A DNA stretch of 64,000 nucleotides from Gavia stellata. Taxonomy: Eukaryota; Chordata; Aves; Gaviiformes; Gaviidae. The notes beneath the pieces were generated by a model that had not been told where the DNA came from, made no database searches, and saw nothing but the letters and a program-made list of their open reading frames with translations. Below are positions 24,001-34,020 of the stretch, one piece after another. The stretch spans positions 93,604,449-93,668,448 of the forward strand of contig NC_082596.1 in NCBI RefSeq assembly GCF_030936135.1. The letters are read 5' to 3'. Positions within the stretch are counted from its first letter, which is position 1. Every line of letters begins with the position of its first letter. A program made the position numbers and the translations under genes.

Positions 24001-27000
24001 CCTCGAATGCTGTGTTCAGTTTTGGGCCCCTCACTCCAAGAAGGGCATTGAGGTGCTGGAGCATGTCCAGAGAAGGGCAACGAAGCTGGTGAGGGGTCTG
24101 GAGCACAAGTCTTGTGAGGAGGGGCTGAGGGAGCTGGGGTTGTTCAGTCTGGAGAAGAGGAGGCTGAGGGGAGACCTTCTCGCTCTCTGCAACTACCTGA
24201 AAGGGGGTTGTGGTGAGGTGGGTGTTGGTCTCTTCTCCCAAGTGACGAGTGATAGGACAAGAGGAAATGGCCTCCAGTTGCGCCAGGGGAGGTTCAGGCT
24301 GGATATTAGGAAAAAGGTCTTTCCTGAGAGAGTGGTGAAGCATTGGAACAGGCTGCCCAGGGAGGTGGTGGAGTCACCATCCCTGGAGGTGTTCAAGGAA
24401 CGTGTGGACGTGGCACTGTGGGACATGGTTTAGTGGGCATGGTGGGGTTGGGTTGATGGTTGGACTTGATGGTCTTACAGGTCTTTTCTAACCTTAGTGG
24501 TTCTGCGATTCTCTACTTCAAAATTTACTTATGGAGCCATTATTTATCTGGTCGGGTAACCATGTAGTATTTCTAGAAATTTGTCATTCTATGGATTATT
24601 ACAACACAATAACTCGTCCTTTTTGAAGCTGTGTCAATGCAGTATTGTGCACTGGCATAATAAAGTTGTCTTATTTTGCTACTTAGACATCAAAGCAAAA
24701 GCAAAGTGTTTCATCAAGAGGCTTCAATCAATTGTTAGCGTTGCTGAACTGGCTTTTGCCAATATGTTGAAGGTGATGAGAGAATTCTTTTGAAATGTTA
24801 GTATTAGTGAGGGAAAGAGATTTTTAGAAGACATAACTTATAGGTCTGTAGCAGATAGCTGCCTGCATAAAGGAGCTGCTAATGATAGTAATATTCCAAA
24901 CACTTTTGATTAAGAGATAATCTATTGGTCTCAGCTTGTTTGCTTTAGATTAGAGTCTGATGAGGCTGTGTGGGAGGCAGACACCCTTTTACTCCTGTGG
25001 GATTTTTTTTCCTCTTTATTTTCATTCAAACCTTAGCACAAGTACGTAAGTCAGCTTGGCAGCGGGGGCATTGGTTCACTGAATAGTCAGGTGAATCTTC
25101 AAAGCTGAAACCAGAAGACAAATGACAAAAACTAGATAGTACGTGCAGCAGTCTTCCAGGTTGTCATGAAATGATGCTGCTAGCAGCTTTATCTATGGTG
25201 AATTTCTGCTTACTTTTCTTCAGTATGGGACAAGATCCTGTTCCTTCTGTCTGCTGGTCCGACTCCGGGTAGGAAAAATGAATTGCTACATGTCAAACAA
25301 ATCCTAACGATGCCGCCCTACATAGGGGTCTTTGGGAAGGGAAATGGTATTATGGAAGTGACTGGTAGGTCAACCTCACCTCTCTTGCTACTTTTCTGTG
25401 GATGCAAAGAAGGCAGGCTGCACAACAGGACCGATGGCATGGCATGGCATGGTCTGGTCCATAGGTAGAATGCTCCCTGGGGAACAGTTTGTGGGCTAGT
25501 GATGAACGATATTTTACTGTGACAGGATTTTATAAACAAGTACATACTAATTGCTAGAATGTCGGAGAACCTGGAATAGCTGGAACAAAACTGCTGTTGC
25601 TGTAGTAATTAAATCTAGCTCATTCCAGTTGTGTTGAGTATGGGCAAATGGATTAACCCAGTCTAATACCTTTAAATCTCACTAACACATTTTTTAGGTA
25701 GAATAAGGGTGCGTTATGGGGTGTTACTACAGGAGCATCATTTTCTGTCCATGTAGACAAACCTGAAATTAGCATACTTACTCTGCAGTAATGATGTAAT
25801 TGTGATTTTGATCTCTGTCACGTTTCAGAATAGCGTAGAGCATTCTGATTAAAAATGCCTCATAATGCTGCTGCTTTTCCTTTCACCAGAGGCCAGCAGA
25901 AACTGTAGATGAAGAAGAAAATGCAGAAGAGGAAAATGACAGGGGAGAGGAGGCATATAAAGGAGAGGAAGAATATCCAGACATGAATGGAGAGGAAAGT
26001 AGGGAAACTGTTAAAGAAAGAAGTGAAGTGGAAGAAAACAAGAAGAAATTAAATGAGAATTATGAAGATGAAGCAGAAGAAACAGAGAATGTTGACCAAG
26101 CAGAGGAAGAGGAACTTAATCATTTAAATGGCAAGAAAGATGAAGAAAATGGTGAGGGAATGGAGCACTTGAACTACCAAGGTGACCTTCAGCCTGAAGA
26201 AGAAATAAAAGAAGAGGATACTGATGGTCAGAACCAGGTGGGTGTTTATTCTTTCAGTCTGTTGTTCTTTCAGTCTGTTGTTCTTAAGTTATTGTTCCTC
26301 ATTCATCTCAGCCTCAGGCTCCTCAGCTAGTGTCTAAGTAGCTCGCTCTTGATAAGGTCCTGAGAGCATTTACGAGAACTTCAGTTTGTGAGAAAAGCTG
26401 TTTTCCATCTGTATAGATCAGTTACATCAGTAATTACATTATATGCCCTCCAACTGAGAAAGCAGATGTTTCTCACTATTTGATGAATCTGCATCTCCTG
26501 CTTTCCTGAATATGCTGAATTTTGAAAAAAAAGTAATAAAAAAAAAAATCTTGCCATTTCCAGAAAAGCGTAATCATTATATATTTCCACACTATTGCCC
26601 TTTAAGACAGAGACAGAAGGGTGCGTTCATGAAACCACAGTGCCTCATTATTTTGGCGAGTTGACTTTCACAGGAGTTGCATTTTATAAAGGGCTCTTGC
26701 TATTGCTTTGTGGAAGTTTCATCTCCTTTTCTTAGAAATTGGAAAACACAGTGGAGATGAACAAGATCCTCAAAGCGAGGGGCTTTAGTCAGTTTAAAAG
26801 CAAATAGCCCATTAATTTAGGAGACACAGTAACACGGTGTTGGCTTAGATGGAGGCATGCAGCCCAGAAAAATAACGTGGACTACCCTGACTGACAGGTG
26901 AACTGACCAGCGAACAGAATGTGGGAAACTAAGTGTTTTGTTTGATGGGGAGAATCCAGATCTGTGAAGAGTGGGATTCTTGAGTGTCAAAAGCAGAGCA

Positions 27001-27633
27001 ACATGCTGCATATTCCCTGCCTGTAGGCTGCTGAAAACCAGACTCGTCCTCTGCTTCTTGTGACACTGGGAATGGTTTCTTGCACCTTGCAACTGGGCTT
27101 TCTTCTCTTTCCGTATGACACACAAGAACATTTGTCAATTAAGAGAGCTGAGTAACGTGACATTTTCTTGGGCCCTGAATTTATTCCATGCTTGATGTAT
27201 TGATTTTTTTCATCCGTTTTTAGAAAAGCTGAAGTTATTTATGGAAGTGGAGAAAGTGAGTGAGCATTCACTTTAAATGGATATGTGGGTGACTGGATGT
27301 TTGATGAAAGAACTGGGGGGGAACCTCCAATTTGAGTACTTTCTCCTTTGGAAGGTATATAAGTATAACGTAAATAAAGATGTTAATGTGATCACTCTCG
27401 GAAAACATTTTTTCACATTAAGAATACCTTGTGGAAATTTTAGTGTGAAGTGCTAACACTGTAGTGAAATAAAGTGAAATCTTTGTTACCCAATGAAGTT
27501 AACAGCACCTGTCCTTTTTCTCTAGGTTGATTCCCATCTTGAGAAAACATCCAGGAATCCAAGGGTGACAATCACCAGCCCCCAGGAAAGTGAAAAAAAT
27601 GACCAGAGCAATGACTATGCTGCAGTTGCATAG
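11988..27633 (+). CDS. DCDC2: DCDC2, doublecortin domain containing 2 (3' part: last three coding exons)
   Basis: Three exons at 11988-12088, 25890-26237 and 27526-27633 splice in frame to about 184 codons ending in TAG. The protein binds microtubules through two N-terminal doublecortin domains and acts in primary cilia and neuronal migration; in humans it is linked to reading disability and ciliopathy (established knowledge). The part seen here is only the C-terminal tail, which is acidic, low in complexity and probably disordered. Recognition rests on landmarks shared with my memory of human DCDC2: a [15 protein letters not shown] stretch in the first exon, RPAE-VDEEE at the next exon start, and the terminal DYAAVA. 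All junctions are GT-AG and the last two are phase 0. Introns are 13.8 kb and 1.3 kb. The doublecortin-domain exons are not in the window. The gene converges with NRSN1, as in human. Identity is very likely; complete exon content to the left is unknown. Confidence 0.93.
12089..13139 (+). other. DCDC2 intron start, with a 14-bp tandem pair
   Basis: This is intron sequence after the donor at 12089. A 14-bp unit (ttgatcttacatg plus a or g) is repeated twice at 12870-12897. Nothing else was recognised. Confidence 0.6.
13140..14363 (+). mobile_element. Old degenerate CR1 LINE, left part (endonuclease/RT region)
   Basis: Decayed CR1 ORF2 sequence reads on the + strand. Recognisable pieces in shifting frames include the [22 protein letters not shown] stretch near 13380-13430, a degraded KSCLTNL...[12 protein letters not shown]...IYLAFS-like stretch near 13745-13845 (reverse-transcriptase region), and a CR1-like [11 protein letters not shown] stretch near 14198. 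Frameshifts and stops interrupt it, so it is a fossil. It is much more diverged than the other CR1 copies here and continues at 14846 after a later insertion. Confidence 0.85.
14364..14845 (-). mobile_element. Younger CR1 LINE 3' end inserted in an old CR1
   Basis: The antisense copy starts at its 3' end with atcacagaatcattaaggttgg and runs through the CR1 3' UTR into the C-terminal coding region ([76 protein letters not shown] on the - strand). It is 5'-truncated at about 14845. Both flanks are older CR1 sequence on the opposite strand and read as consecutive parts of one element, so this copy inserted later. The + strand open frames here are shadows. Confidence 0.93.
14846..15422 (+). mobile_element. 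Old degenerate CR1 LINE, middle part
   Basis: This resumes the old + strand CR1 after the younger insertion. It contains a tgcatctggaatgttttgtc stretch (the [13 protein letters not shown] region), a degraded [14 protein letters not shown] segment, and a gcactggcctagatgatctc stretch from the CR1 3' UTR. Order and spacing follow the CR1 consensus as I know it. The copy ends at the 8-bp target site of a DNA transposon (15415-15422). Confidence 0.85.
15423..15618. mobile_element. Non-autonomous hAT-type DNA transposon (196 bp, TIRs and TSD)
   Basis: Terminal inverted repeats are seen directly: cagttgtctccaaa at 15423-15436, and tttggagatcactg at 15605-15618, whose reverse complement matches 12 of 14 positions. 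They are flanked by 8-bp direct repeats, ctctggag (15415-15422) and ctctagag (15619-15626), matching 7 of 8. An 8-bp target duplication and CAGTGNTCTCCAAA-like ends are characteristic of the hAT superfamily. The interior is short, non-coding and AT-rich, so it is a MITE-like derivative. Removing it rejoins the CR1 phrase gatgatctct-gaggtctcttccaacct. Confidence 0.85.
15619..15660 (+). mobile_element. Old CR1 LINE, 3' terminal piece
   Basis: The stretch gaggtctcttccaaccta followed by tgattctgtg is the CR1 3' end. It was separated from the rest of its element by the hAT-type insertion at 15423-15618. The terminal octamer is still visible. Confidence 0.85.
15661..23569 (+). other. DCDC2 intron sequence
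   Basis: There are 7.9 kb of AT-leaning sequence. Short open frames (up to about 120 codons, for example 16471-16830) have no recognisable domains. One weak ancient repeat is noted separately at 21845-22010. No exon matching DCDC2 fits here because 12088 and 25890 already join in frame. Confidence 0.6.
21845..22010. repeat. Likely ancient amniote interspersed repeat (palindromic type)
   Basis: The phrases cccattgactccaggggact, cctgatccagcaagcacttt, gttaagcatgtacagcattt and gctttgggcc resemble an old repeat widespread in reptile and bird genomes, built around CCATTGACTTCAATGG and GATCCAGCAAAGCACTTAAGCATGTGCTTAA motifs. This copy is strongly diverged. The family name cannot be given without a search. 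Confidence 0.45.
23570..24512 (+). mobile_element. CR1 LINE, longest copy in window, open frame with altered RT motif
   Basis: The sense-strand CR1 fragment carries an uninterrupted frame from 23573 (codon TTG, inherited from inside the RT domain) to the TAG at 24431-24433, about 286 codons. It begins within the reverse transcriptase ([20 protein letters not shown]) and contains the catalytic box, here FADN (ttt gca gac aac at 23629-23640) instead of FADD. It then covers the thumb and C-terminal region. The 3' UTR ends near gttctgcgatt at 24512. The fragment lacks the endonuclease and most of the RT, so it cannot move by itself. The frame being open suggests a relatively recent insertion. Confidence 0.95.
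24513..25889 (+). other. DCDC2 intron end, with short GGCAT repeat
   Basis: This is intron sequence leading to the 25890 acceptor. A short (ggcat)n-like run lies near 25435-25450 (ggcatggcatggcatgg). The reverse-strand and forward-strand short frames around it are chance. Confidence 0.6.
25890..26237 (+). CDS. DCDC2: DCDC2 penultimate coding exon (glutamate-rich tail)
   Basis: This 348-bp exon (116 codons, phase 0 to phase 0) runs from an acceptor ending at 25889 to a donor GT at 26238-26239. The first residues are [11 protein letters not shown]. By my count 38 Glu and 9 Asp make up about 41% of the exon, with no predicted hydrophobic core, so it is probably an extended disordered acidic tail. 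The ATG at 25983 is an internal methionine (codon 32 of the exon), not a start; the reading frame is open to the left of it up to the acceptor. Reading past the donor gives intron-encoded residues (VGVYSFSLL...) unlike the rest of the exon, which supports splicing at 26237. Confidence 0.94.
26251..26282 (+). repeat. Perfect 16-bp tandem duplication just after the DCDC2 donor
   Basis: The unit ctttcagtctgttgtt occurs twice head to tail (26251-26266 and 26267-26282), starting 13 bases after the last exon base. Each copy contains a ctttcag string that looks like a splice acceptor, but it is too close to the donor to be used as one for this intron. Confidence 0.9.
26283..27525 (+). other. Last DCDC2 intron
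   Basis: The intron between 26237 and 27526 is 1,288 bases. No repeat or exon was recognised in it. It ends with a good pyrimidine tract and tctag. Confidence 0.75.
27526..27633 (+). CDS. DCDC2: DCDC2 terminal coding exon
   Basis: The acceptor (ctttttctctag, AG at 27524-27525) opens a phase-0 exon of 35 codons followed by TAG at 27631-27633. It begins [14 protein letters not shown], continues with an ITSPQE-type motif, and ends NDYAAVA. The PRV-ITSP-E core and the last six residues match human DCDC2 as remembered, even though the preceding acidic exon has drifted. This exon is too short to stand out as an open frame and was found by translating downstream of the splice acceptor. The 3' UTR follows at once. 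Confidence 0.92.
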   Translation, partial: VDSHLEKTSRNPRVTITSPQESEKNDQSNDYAAVA

Positions 27634-27902
27634 ATAGAAAAAATGTAAGGAGCAGAAAAGGAAAGATTATAATACTTTAAATATAAAACTTGTTATTTTT
27701 TGTGATTGATAACTTATAATGGAAAGATAGGTTGAGTACCCACATACTGAGTCTTGAGGTGATAATGCCGTATGGACTGATATAGAAAACAAATACCAAT
27801 AGCTACCAGAAGAACATCGAATTATTTTTACAAGGTGAGATTTTTCCGATAGAATTTGAGGAGGGAAATACAAGAGGACAGTGTAGTAGTATTAGAAATA
27901 AA
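27634..27902 (+). other. DCDC2: DCDC2 3' UTR, start, with first AATAAA
   Basis: Sequence after the TAG stop is AT-rich and non-coding. The first canonical poly(A) signal on the + strand is AATAAA at 27897-27902, about 265 bases past the stop. Other AATAAA-like motifs occur further right (for example near 30588), so the true 3' end could be longer. The assignment of the end is an inference. Confidence 0.45.
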
Positions 27903-29674
27903 TGAACTGTTCTGTGGTATAAGATGGTTAGCAGTAAAAGAATAACTACAAAAATGACACTGTTCCAGGAAAAAGAAAAAAAACCCCACCCAAATTCAAT
28001 GTCAAAACTTCTTTGCAGATTTGTTCAGAAAAGAGAAACCAATTTTGGACTTTTAAAGAGGACATACGTAGTTTTTCCCTTAAAATTCCACATGATATAT
28101 AAGATTTCCAGGCATAATATTAAGATATAATTAGAATACATTCCTCACTTAATGGACTTTATGCCCACAAAAAATGGTGTACTATAATGAGGCGTCAGTC
28201 CTAATATTACTAAATAGTGAATTTTCAATATATTAATTAGAATAGTTAGTTTTTACATTCATAAATAGCACTTATTTAGCACTATGAACGTTTGTAGACA
28301 GCCTACAATACTGCAGCTTGTTCCCATTTACAGCAAGAAGTTCTGTTGATTGACCTGCACCCATTCACTAAACAGTGAATTGTTATCATAGTGGAAAAAA
28401 AGTAAAGGAAGAGTTTGGATGGATTTGTAATTCAGTCTATGTGAAATTTAATTTATTAATGAAAAAGAATGACCAGGCCTGGATTCAGACTGAAATTGCC
28501 ATGAAACCATTGCTGTCAATTGAGCCATTTTAATATGAAACACATTCGGATGAGCCCGCCAGTTTTCTGTGAAAGTCGGCAACAACTGCTGCATTTATGA
28601 GTGCTTCACATAGCCTTGATGGTTGGAGTGTATCATCATCTTTTTGAGCAAGCTGGCTCCTGACAGGCTGTGGCTTAATTTGCGTTAGTAAATAAGGCAT
28701 TGATCCTCATTATTAGTTCTCTTAATGACACCAATTCCATTGCTCTTATCGTTTCTCTGTTAGTAATGGGAATAATTTGTAGTTCCTAGAAACACAGCCC
28801 TGAGCCTAGTTTCATTAATTATACAAAAGAAATAGTGGGTTTCCTTATTGTTAATGCTGGTAAATTATTACTAGGAGAAACTGAATGTCATTTTTGTTGA
28901 TTTCATGCCATTAAGACAAAAATTACATTTATGAACAAATTGAACTTGAAGCACTGTTTGAGGAATGTGAAGCACCACTTGTCATGACTGAAACTCATAC
29001 CAACACCTTCACTTTTTCTACTTCTTATTAAATATATTTTTCCAATGGAGTAGAAATACGTGGAGATCCTTCAGCATGTTTCTGAGTATTGGCAATGTAA
29101 GTATAAAAACCATAATGTTAAAAACCACAGGAACAGGGTTAGAACAGTTTGCCCTGCGGCATATCTGAATTGTCTATGATCCGTATGTCCTTTGTTGAAC
29201 TGTCTCACAAAGATCTGAGGAAATATTACATTGGTGATCAGTTCGAAATAAGCCCCTAATTTAGCCAAGCTCTTAAGCAAGTACATATGCTTCTTTTATT
29301 TGATACAGCAATTAAGCCTATGCTCAAATATCTTTGATTTCACTGGGTTTTAAGAAGACATTTAAAGTTAAGCCAAAGTAAAAAACAACCAACCTTCCCT
29401 CCCGCAACAGGATGAATAAAATAATTGTACGTGCTAGTGAGGAAAAATGACACACAGAAATCCTCTAGGTACCTTTATAGTTAATCCCACACTGGAATAA
29501 TATATGCACTAGCATTAAAAGCCCTCAAACAATACTTAACCAGCCAGAGAAGGCAGCTCCGTCTCCTCAGGGAGCTTAGGGGAATTTACCCGCTGAACCT
29601 TCGGTGCAAAGCTGACCAAGGAGAATAGCTAATGCTGCGCCTTTGCTCACGCAGAGCCCAATAGCTCATATGCT

Positions 29675-29725
29675 TACCAGTAAGCATGGGCTTAAATGTG
29701 TTGCTGAATCAAGGCAAATGGCAGT
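29675..29725. repeat. Fragment resembling an ancient amniote repeat
   Basis: The string taagcatgggcttaaatgtg followed by tgctgaatcaagg has the AAGCATGTGCTTAAGTGCTTTGCTGAATC pattern of an old reptile/bird interspersed repeat. It is short and diverged. Confidence 0.35.
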
Positions 29726-31024
29726 AACCTGGTCCTGACATTCCGATGAAGGGGTTCTTTGCTAGAAGTTACAAGTGGACCAAACACAGGACACTACTTG
29801 CTGTCTTCTGATGGCAGATTAAGACTTGAACAACCTCTGAGACGTCCTCAAAAGTTTGAAATTAAATCGCTACCCAAAAATATCCGATGGAGATACTTAA
29901 TTTGGAGAACGTTTGCCTCAAAATGTTGTACCTAGAAACAATATTTAGACGAAACTGAGGGATTTGTGTGGTGATACTTTTCTCCCTTTGGTTTCTATTC
30001 ATAGCTTCTGTCCACCAACAGTTTTTGCCATTTCTTCCCTTTTCCCCAAGTGTTTGGTGTCTTCCATGCTTAAAAGACTTACAGATATCAATATGAGTAA
30101 TTTAAAAGCTTAAACTAAATTCTAGGGAAGTGTAATATGATAATTTTCTTTTATGGAAACATGAAATCCCTATGAGTGTTATTCAGCCTTTAAAATGTTT
30201 TCCCCTCTGTTTTCTTCTAAGAAAGACAGGATATATTTCTTCAGAATAGCAAATCAGACTTTTTGGAAATAGAGATATAACCATTTTATCATTCACCTTA
30301 CAACACTGACAACAGGAATTTTGTATCAGGTTCTTTTATATAGAGAAATTAGTTTATGCATAACAAATAATTCGGATGTTAAAGTAGAAATTAAAGAAGC
30401 AGCGTACAGGTGGTCTTGCTGATCGTTTTTCTGTCTGGATTTGCTGTGTGTGATGGCTTACCTCAGTTTTACATGAGATACATTCTTTTGTTAAGCTTAT
30501 ATAATTTTATTTTATTAAGCTTATATGCAACAGTTCTGACGTGTTTTTTTTTAAGACTTGTTTCCTTGGTTTGGTTTTATTTTTAAGAATAAATTGCTAT
30601 TAAAGTGAACTAGCATACAGATATTCCGGTGTTTTGTCTCATATCAAGGCCTGTTTGATGTTAAGTCTATCTTTGGGTGACTGACTTTCTAAACCTGCTG
30701 ATTTTGCAGCTGATAGGATTCTCCCATAACTAGAATTTTTTTAAAAAAAAATCAGATCTGGTAGTTTTCGTATTGCAACTGTGAAAGAAAATATGCTGAC
30801 AATTCAGCTGTTACATAGTTATAAATCTAAGTTATAAATCTAAGAATAACAGCCCAGTTAAACTGGCCACTGGTTTTTAATGTCGCTGTTCAAGTTAGGA
30901 CTGGATTATGGGTATGTGTGCACTGTTCAGCTGATACTCAGGAAACAACTTGAGTTTTATCTATTCACTGACAATGCTTGAGAAAACTACTAAAAATTCC
31001 AGAAGTCTCCCTGCCAAAATTCCT

Positions 31025-31075
31025 CATTTCAGCAAAGCATTTAAGCATATGCTTAAATCCCATAGGACTGTAGTT
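31025..31075. repeat. Fragment resembling an ancient amniote repeat
   Basis: The string tttcagcaaagcatttaagc followed by atatgcttaaatcccata is a near-palindromic AGCAAAGCATTTAAGCATATGCTTAA piece of the same old family. Confidence 0.4.
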
Positions 31076-33990
31076 TTCATTAAATTTTTATCTAATGCTT
31101 TGGTGCCTTGACATATCAGAGCCAAAATAAAGTTAGTTTCCAGAAAGAAATGGGTGAAAATAAGGAAAATATAATCCCCGTTCTGTCTCATCTAAAGTAA
31201 AGTGAAATAAACCTGCGTGCAAAAGAAAAAAAGAGTAAGTTTAAGTATGCTGATGAGTTGAAAATATGGGAAAGGATTGTTGCTTGGGTATTTTGATTGA
31301 TTATCCCAAAGGTACATTAAAATAACCATTAGATAATAAATATAAGTACAAAATGAAGTATTTCGAGGAAGGGTGTATTTATGAAGTAGCAGCAATCAGA
31401 ATGATTTAATGGGATGCAGCTCCAGGATGTATTGGTTTGGGTGGCTGACAGCCTTCAATCTAAGTTTTAATCAAAAGAAGTGCTTTAGACACAGCAATAG
31501 ACAGTGAAGCCGTCCGCTATCTTTAGATTATTGTGCATGTGCATATTTGTTTGCATTAACTTATAGGCATGTGTGTGAGCACTGTAACTGAATGCATTTG
31601 CTGTGTGTTCACACATACCGCAGACACAAATAACGTGCGTATATAATAATCTAATCTTGTTATATTGTTAGCGATGGGAAAAATATTATTGATTGTAGCT
31701 GAAATTTGCTATAACAATACAAGAAAATATAGCTAAACCTAGTAATAACTAACCTCATACAAAGGGTGAGGTATCTTTAAGTTATGTGTATACTTTGGTG
31801 CTTTGCTGAGCCAAGCTCAGAATGTTTGAAGCCCTGAAGTATAGTGGAAGTAGCAGACTAAAACTGACTGGGAGCTCCATGGGTCATGAGGAAGTGGACA
31901 GGATTTGGTAAATTCAAGAAAGAACTACTGCAACATGTGTTACTAAAACTTTCAAAGGTCTTTAGTGCTAGCCACAGTGCAGGGAATGTCTGGGGTATTT
32001 TGAAACAGCCGACAGACTTCCAACAACCTGTGTGGTTACTAGGAATGCCTTTAAACGTTCCTATTTTTCTTGCAGTCACCTACAGCTGTGATGATACTTA
32101 GCTCTTATATTTGCGATTTTATAAATGAATCCCTAATTCAATTATACTTTTCCCCTGTCCTCAGTGGGACCGAAATTTAATTCAAAATACATGTTTTATT
32201 AGTTGAGAGTTTCTACTCTCTAATCCTAAAAAGGTTTCAAAATCCCATTTGGTATAAACTAGAAGGAATCTAATTCTCTGTAAAATGATTCGTGGTTCTG
32301 TGTATCAAGAACATGTAGATTCATGATTATGGTTAACAGATTTTCAAAGGCACGTGTTTTATGCATACTATTTATACTGTGAACTCGCTGATTAGTGTCC
32401 ATGCATTTCACTGGAAGAACTAATGTCAGGTCTCTCTCTCATGTTCTGGACCCCAGCCTTTGTGCTGGCGTGTGCAGCAGACCAAGTCAAGCTCCCTCTG
32501 TAGAATCATTTTTGAAGCCATTTACTTTTTCCATACTCCAAAATGAAACATGAATAAGTTTTGTCCAAGGCTGAATTCCTCCCGTGAGCGCCCAAGTTAC
32601 AGGTGATTTCCCAGAGAGTGGTCCTGCCCTGCTCGAGGCTTCCAGGTGTGCCAAAAAGCACCAGCCAGGTCTTCAAACCACCGGACTTAACACATTCGGC
32701 CTCGGTGGTTACACCGGCTCCTGTCCCCAAGGCTCTTCTGATCGTGACTGGAGAAAAACTGCCCTCCAGAGGATGAGACAAAATATCTGAGATCCTGGCT
32801 GAGTTACCCTTAATGGAAGAGGCAGCTTAAGAATCAGCCTAAAATTGGATGATGTGGAAGGATAACGCCCACTTGGGATCTGCTCCAAAATCCCTTCCCC
32901 TTCCTCACCTACTTCGAAGAAGCTGACTTTCACAGGAAGGAGAAACTTTGGCTGGTGCTTGCAATAAAGCGTAAATAACACCATACCAAAGCACTCTTGG
33001 CCCTGTCACACCTTCCAGTGGTGTTGGATGAACGGTGGGCCGTGTCCAAAACGTCGTTGCCTCTTCAGCACAGTCTGATTTCCTCCCGTTCGTTCAGAGA
33101 GGAAGAAATGGGACACTAAGAGTTATTCTGCCCTCACCACAAAATTAGGCACTTACTTTTTTTTTTTAAACAAGCTTGAAATAACGTATAGATTGCAGAG
33201 GTGGTATGTAAATCAAAACCCGTCCTGTAAAGTGGCGGGATGTTTTTGTTAACAAAAAGCACGTATCTCTAGTGAGCTGTGTGCTTTTTTTCCCCCACTG
33301 TGCTCCTTGTGGTTTGGGGTTTTCTTCTCCGTCAGCCTGTTTCCTGAGGAACACTGGATGTGTGAGGGCCCCTGAAGGGTGCGGGGGAAAGTTAGGAAGG
33401 GACTGGGAGGTAATTGGATCGGGTCAGCTCAAATAGAGGGGAAGGTGCCAAAACAGAGAGGAGGGCCCCAGCACCACCAACCCCAACTGCTCTACAGAGT
33501 GAATCAGCCTTTGGGTGTCTTCAAGCCTCACCATTTGGGGTAAAATCACCTTTTCCCCATAGCGGGAAACTGTGTTGAGACGTTGAACAAAAGGTTTTAG
33601 AAGAGTTTAAGGGAAACTACATTTCTTAAGACTCACTGCATTGCTTTAAAATCTTTTTAGGGCCATTCCTTCTCTCTTCTTTCTCATACTATCTGTATCA
33701 GAAACGGAAAAAAATACCAAACTTGTCAGCTTCCAAATATGAAAACATTGGAGTTCCCTCTTCCTTCAAAAGCTGTTCACCTCCACAGAATGAAAAAGCA
33801 TTGCTAGAAGGTCATACTCCAAATCCAATGCGTTATCTGGTAGGATAGATCCTGTCAAGATGCTGAAAAACACTAAGATGACATCATTTATTTTTAACCA
33901 AGATTTTAAAAAAAAAAAAGAAAAAGGTCATCTTACTGAGATTAGCCATTAAGCAAACTGCTCCCAAGCCCCTTTTCTCCTGCAGCTGAG

Positions 33991-34020
33991 CTGCGAGTAG
34001 GGCTGCTGCGAGTAGGGCTG
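33991..34020. repeat. Perfect 15-bp tandem pair
   Basis: The unit ctgcgagtagggctg is repeated exactly twice (33991-34005 and 34006-34020), with ctgc starting a third copy. It lies at the left edge of the GC-rich block. Confidence 0.9.

Larger units (their letters stand above)
27903..33899. other. AT-rich intergenic sequence between the DCDC2 and NRSN1 tails
   Basis: There are 6 kb without supported genes. TAAT/ATTA-rich, unique-looking sequence lies around 28420-28870. Fragments like gcaaagcatttaagcatatg (near 31035) and taagcatgggcttaaatgtg (near 29690) resemble the ancient amniote repeat seen at 21.8 kb. No splice-bounded coding segment was recognised. Confidence 0.55.

Noticed and set aside
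25983..26330. Stand-alone 115-aa acidic protein starting at ATG 25983
   Set aside because: The frame extends left to a good acceptor at 25889 and has a donor at 26238. It is an internal DCDC2 exon, and the last 31 residues of the open frame are intron.
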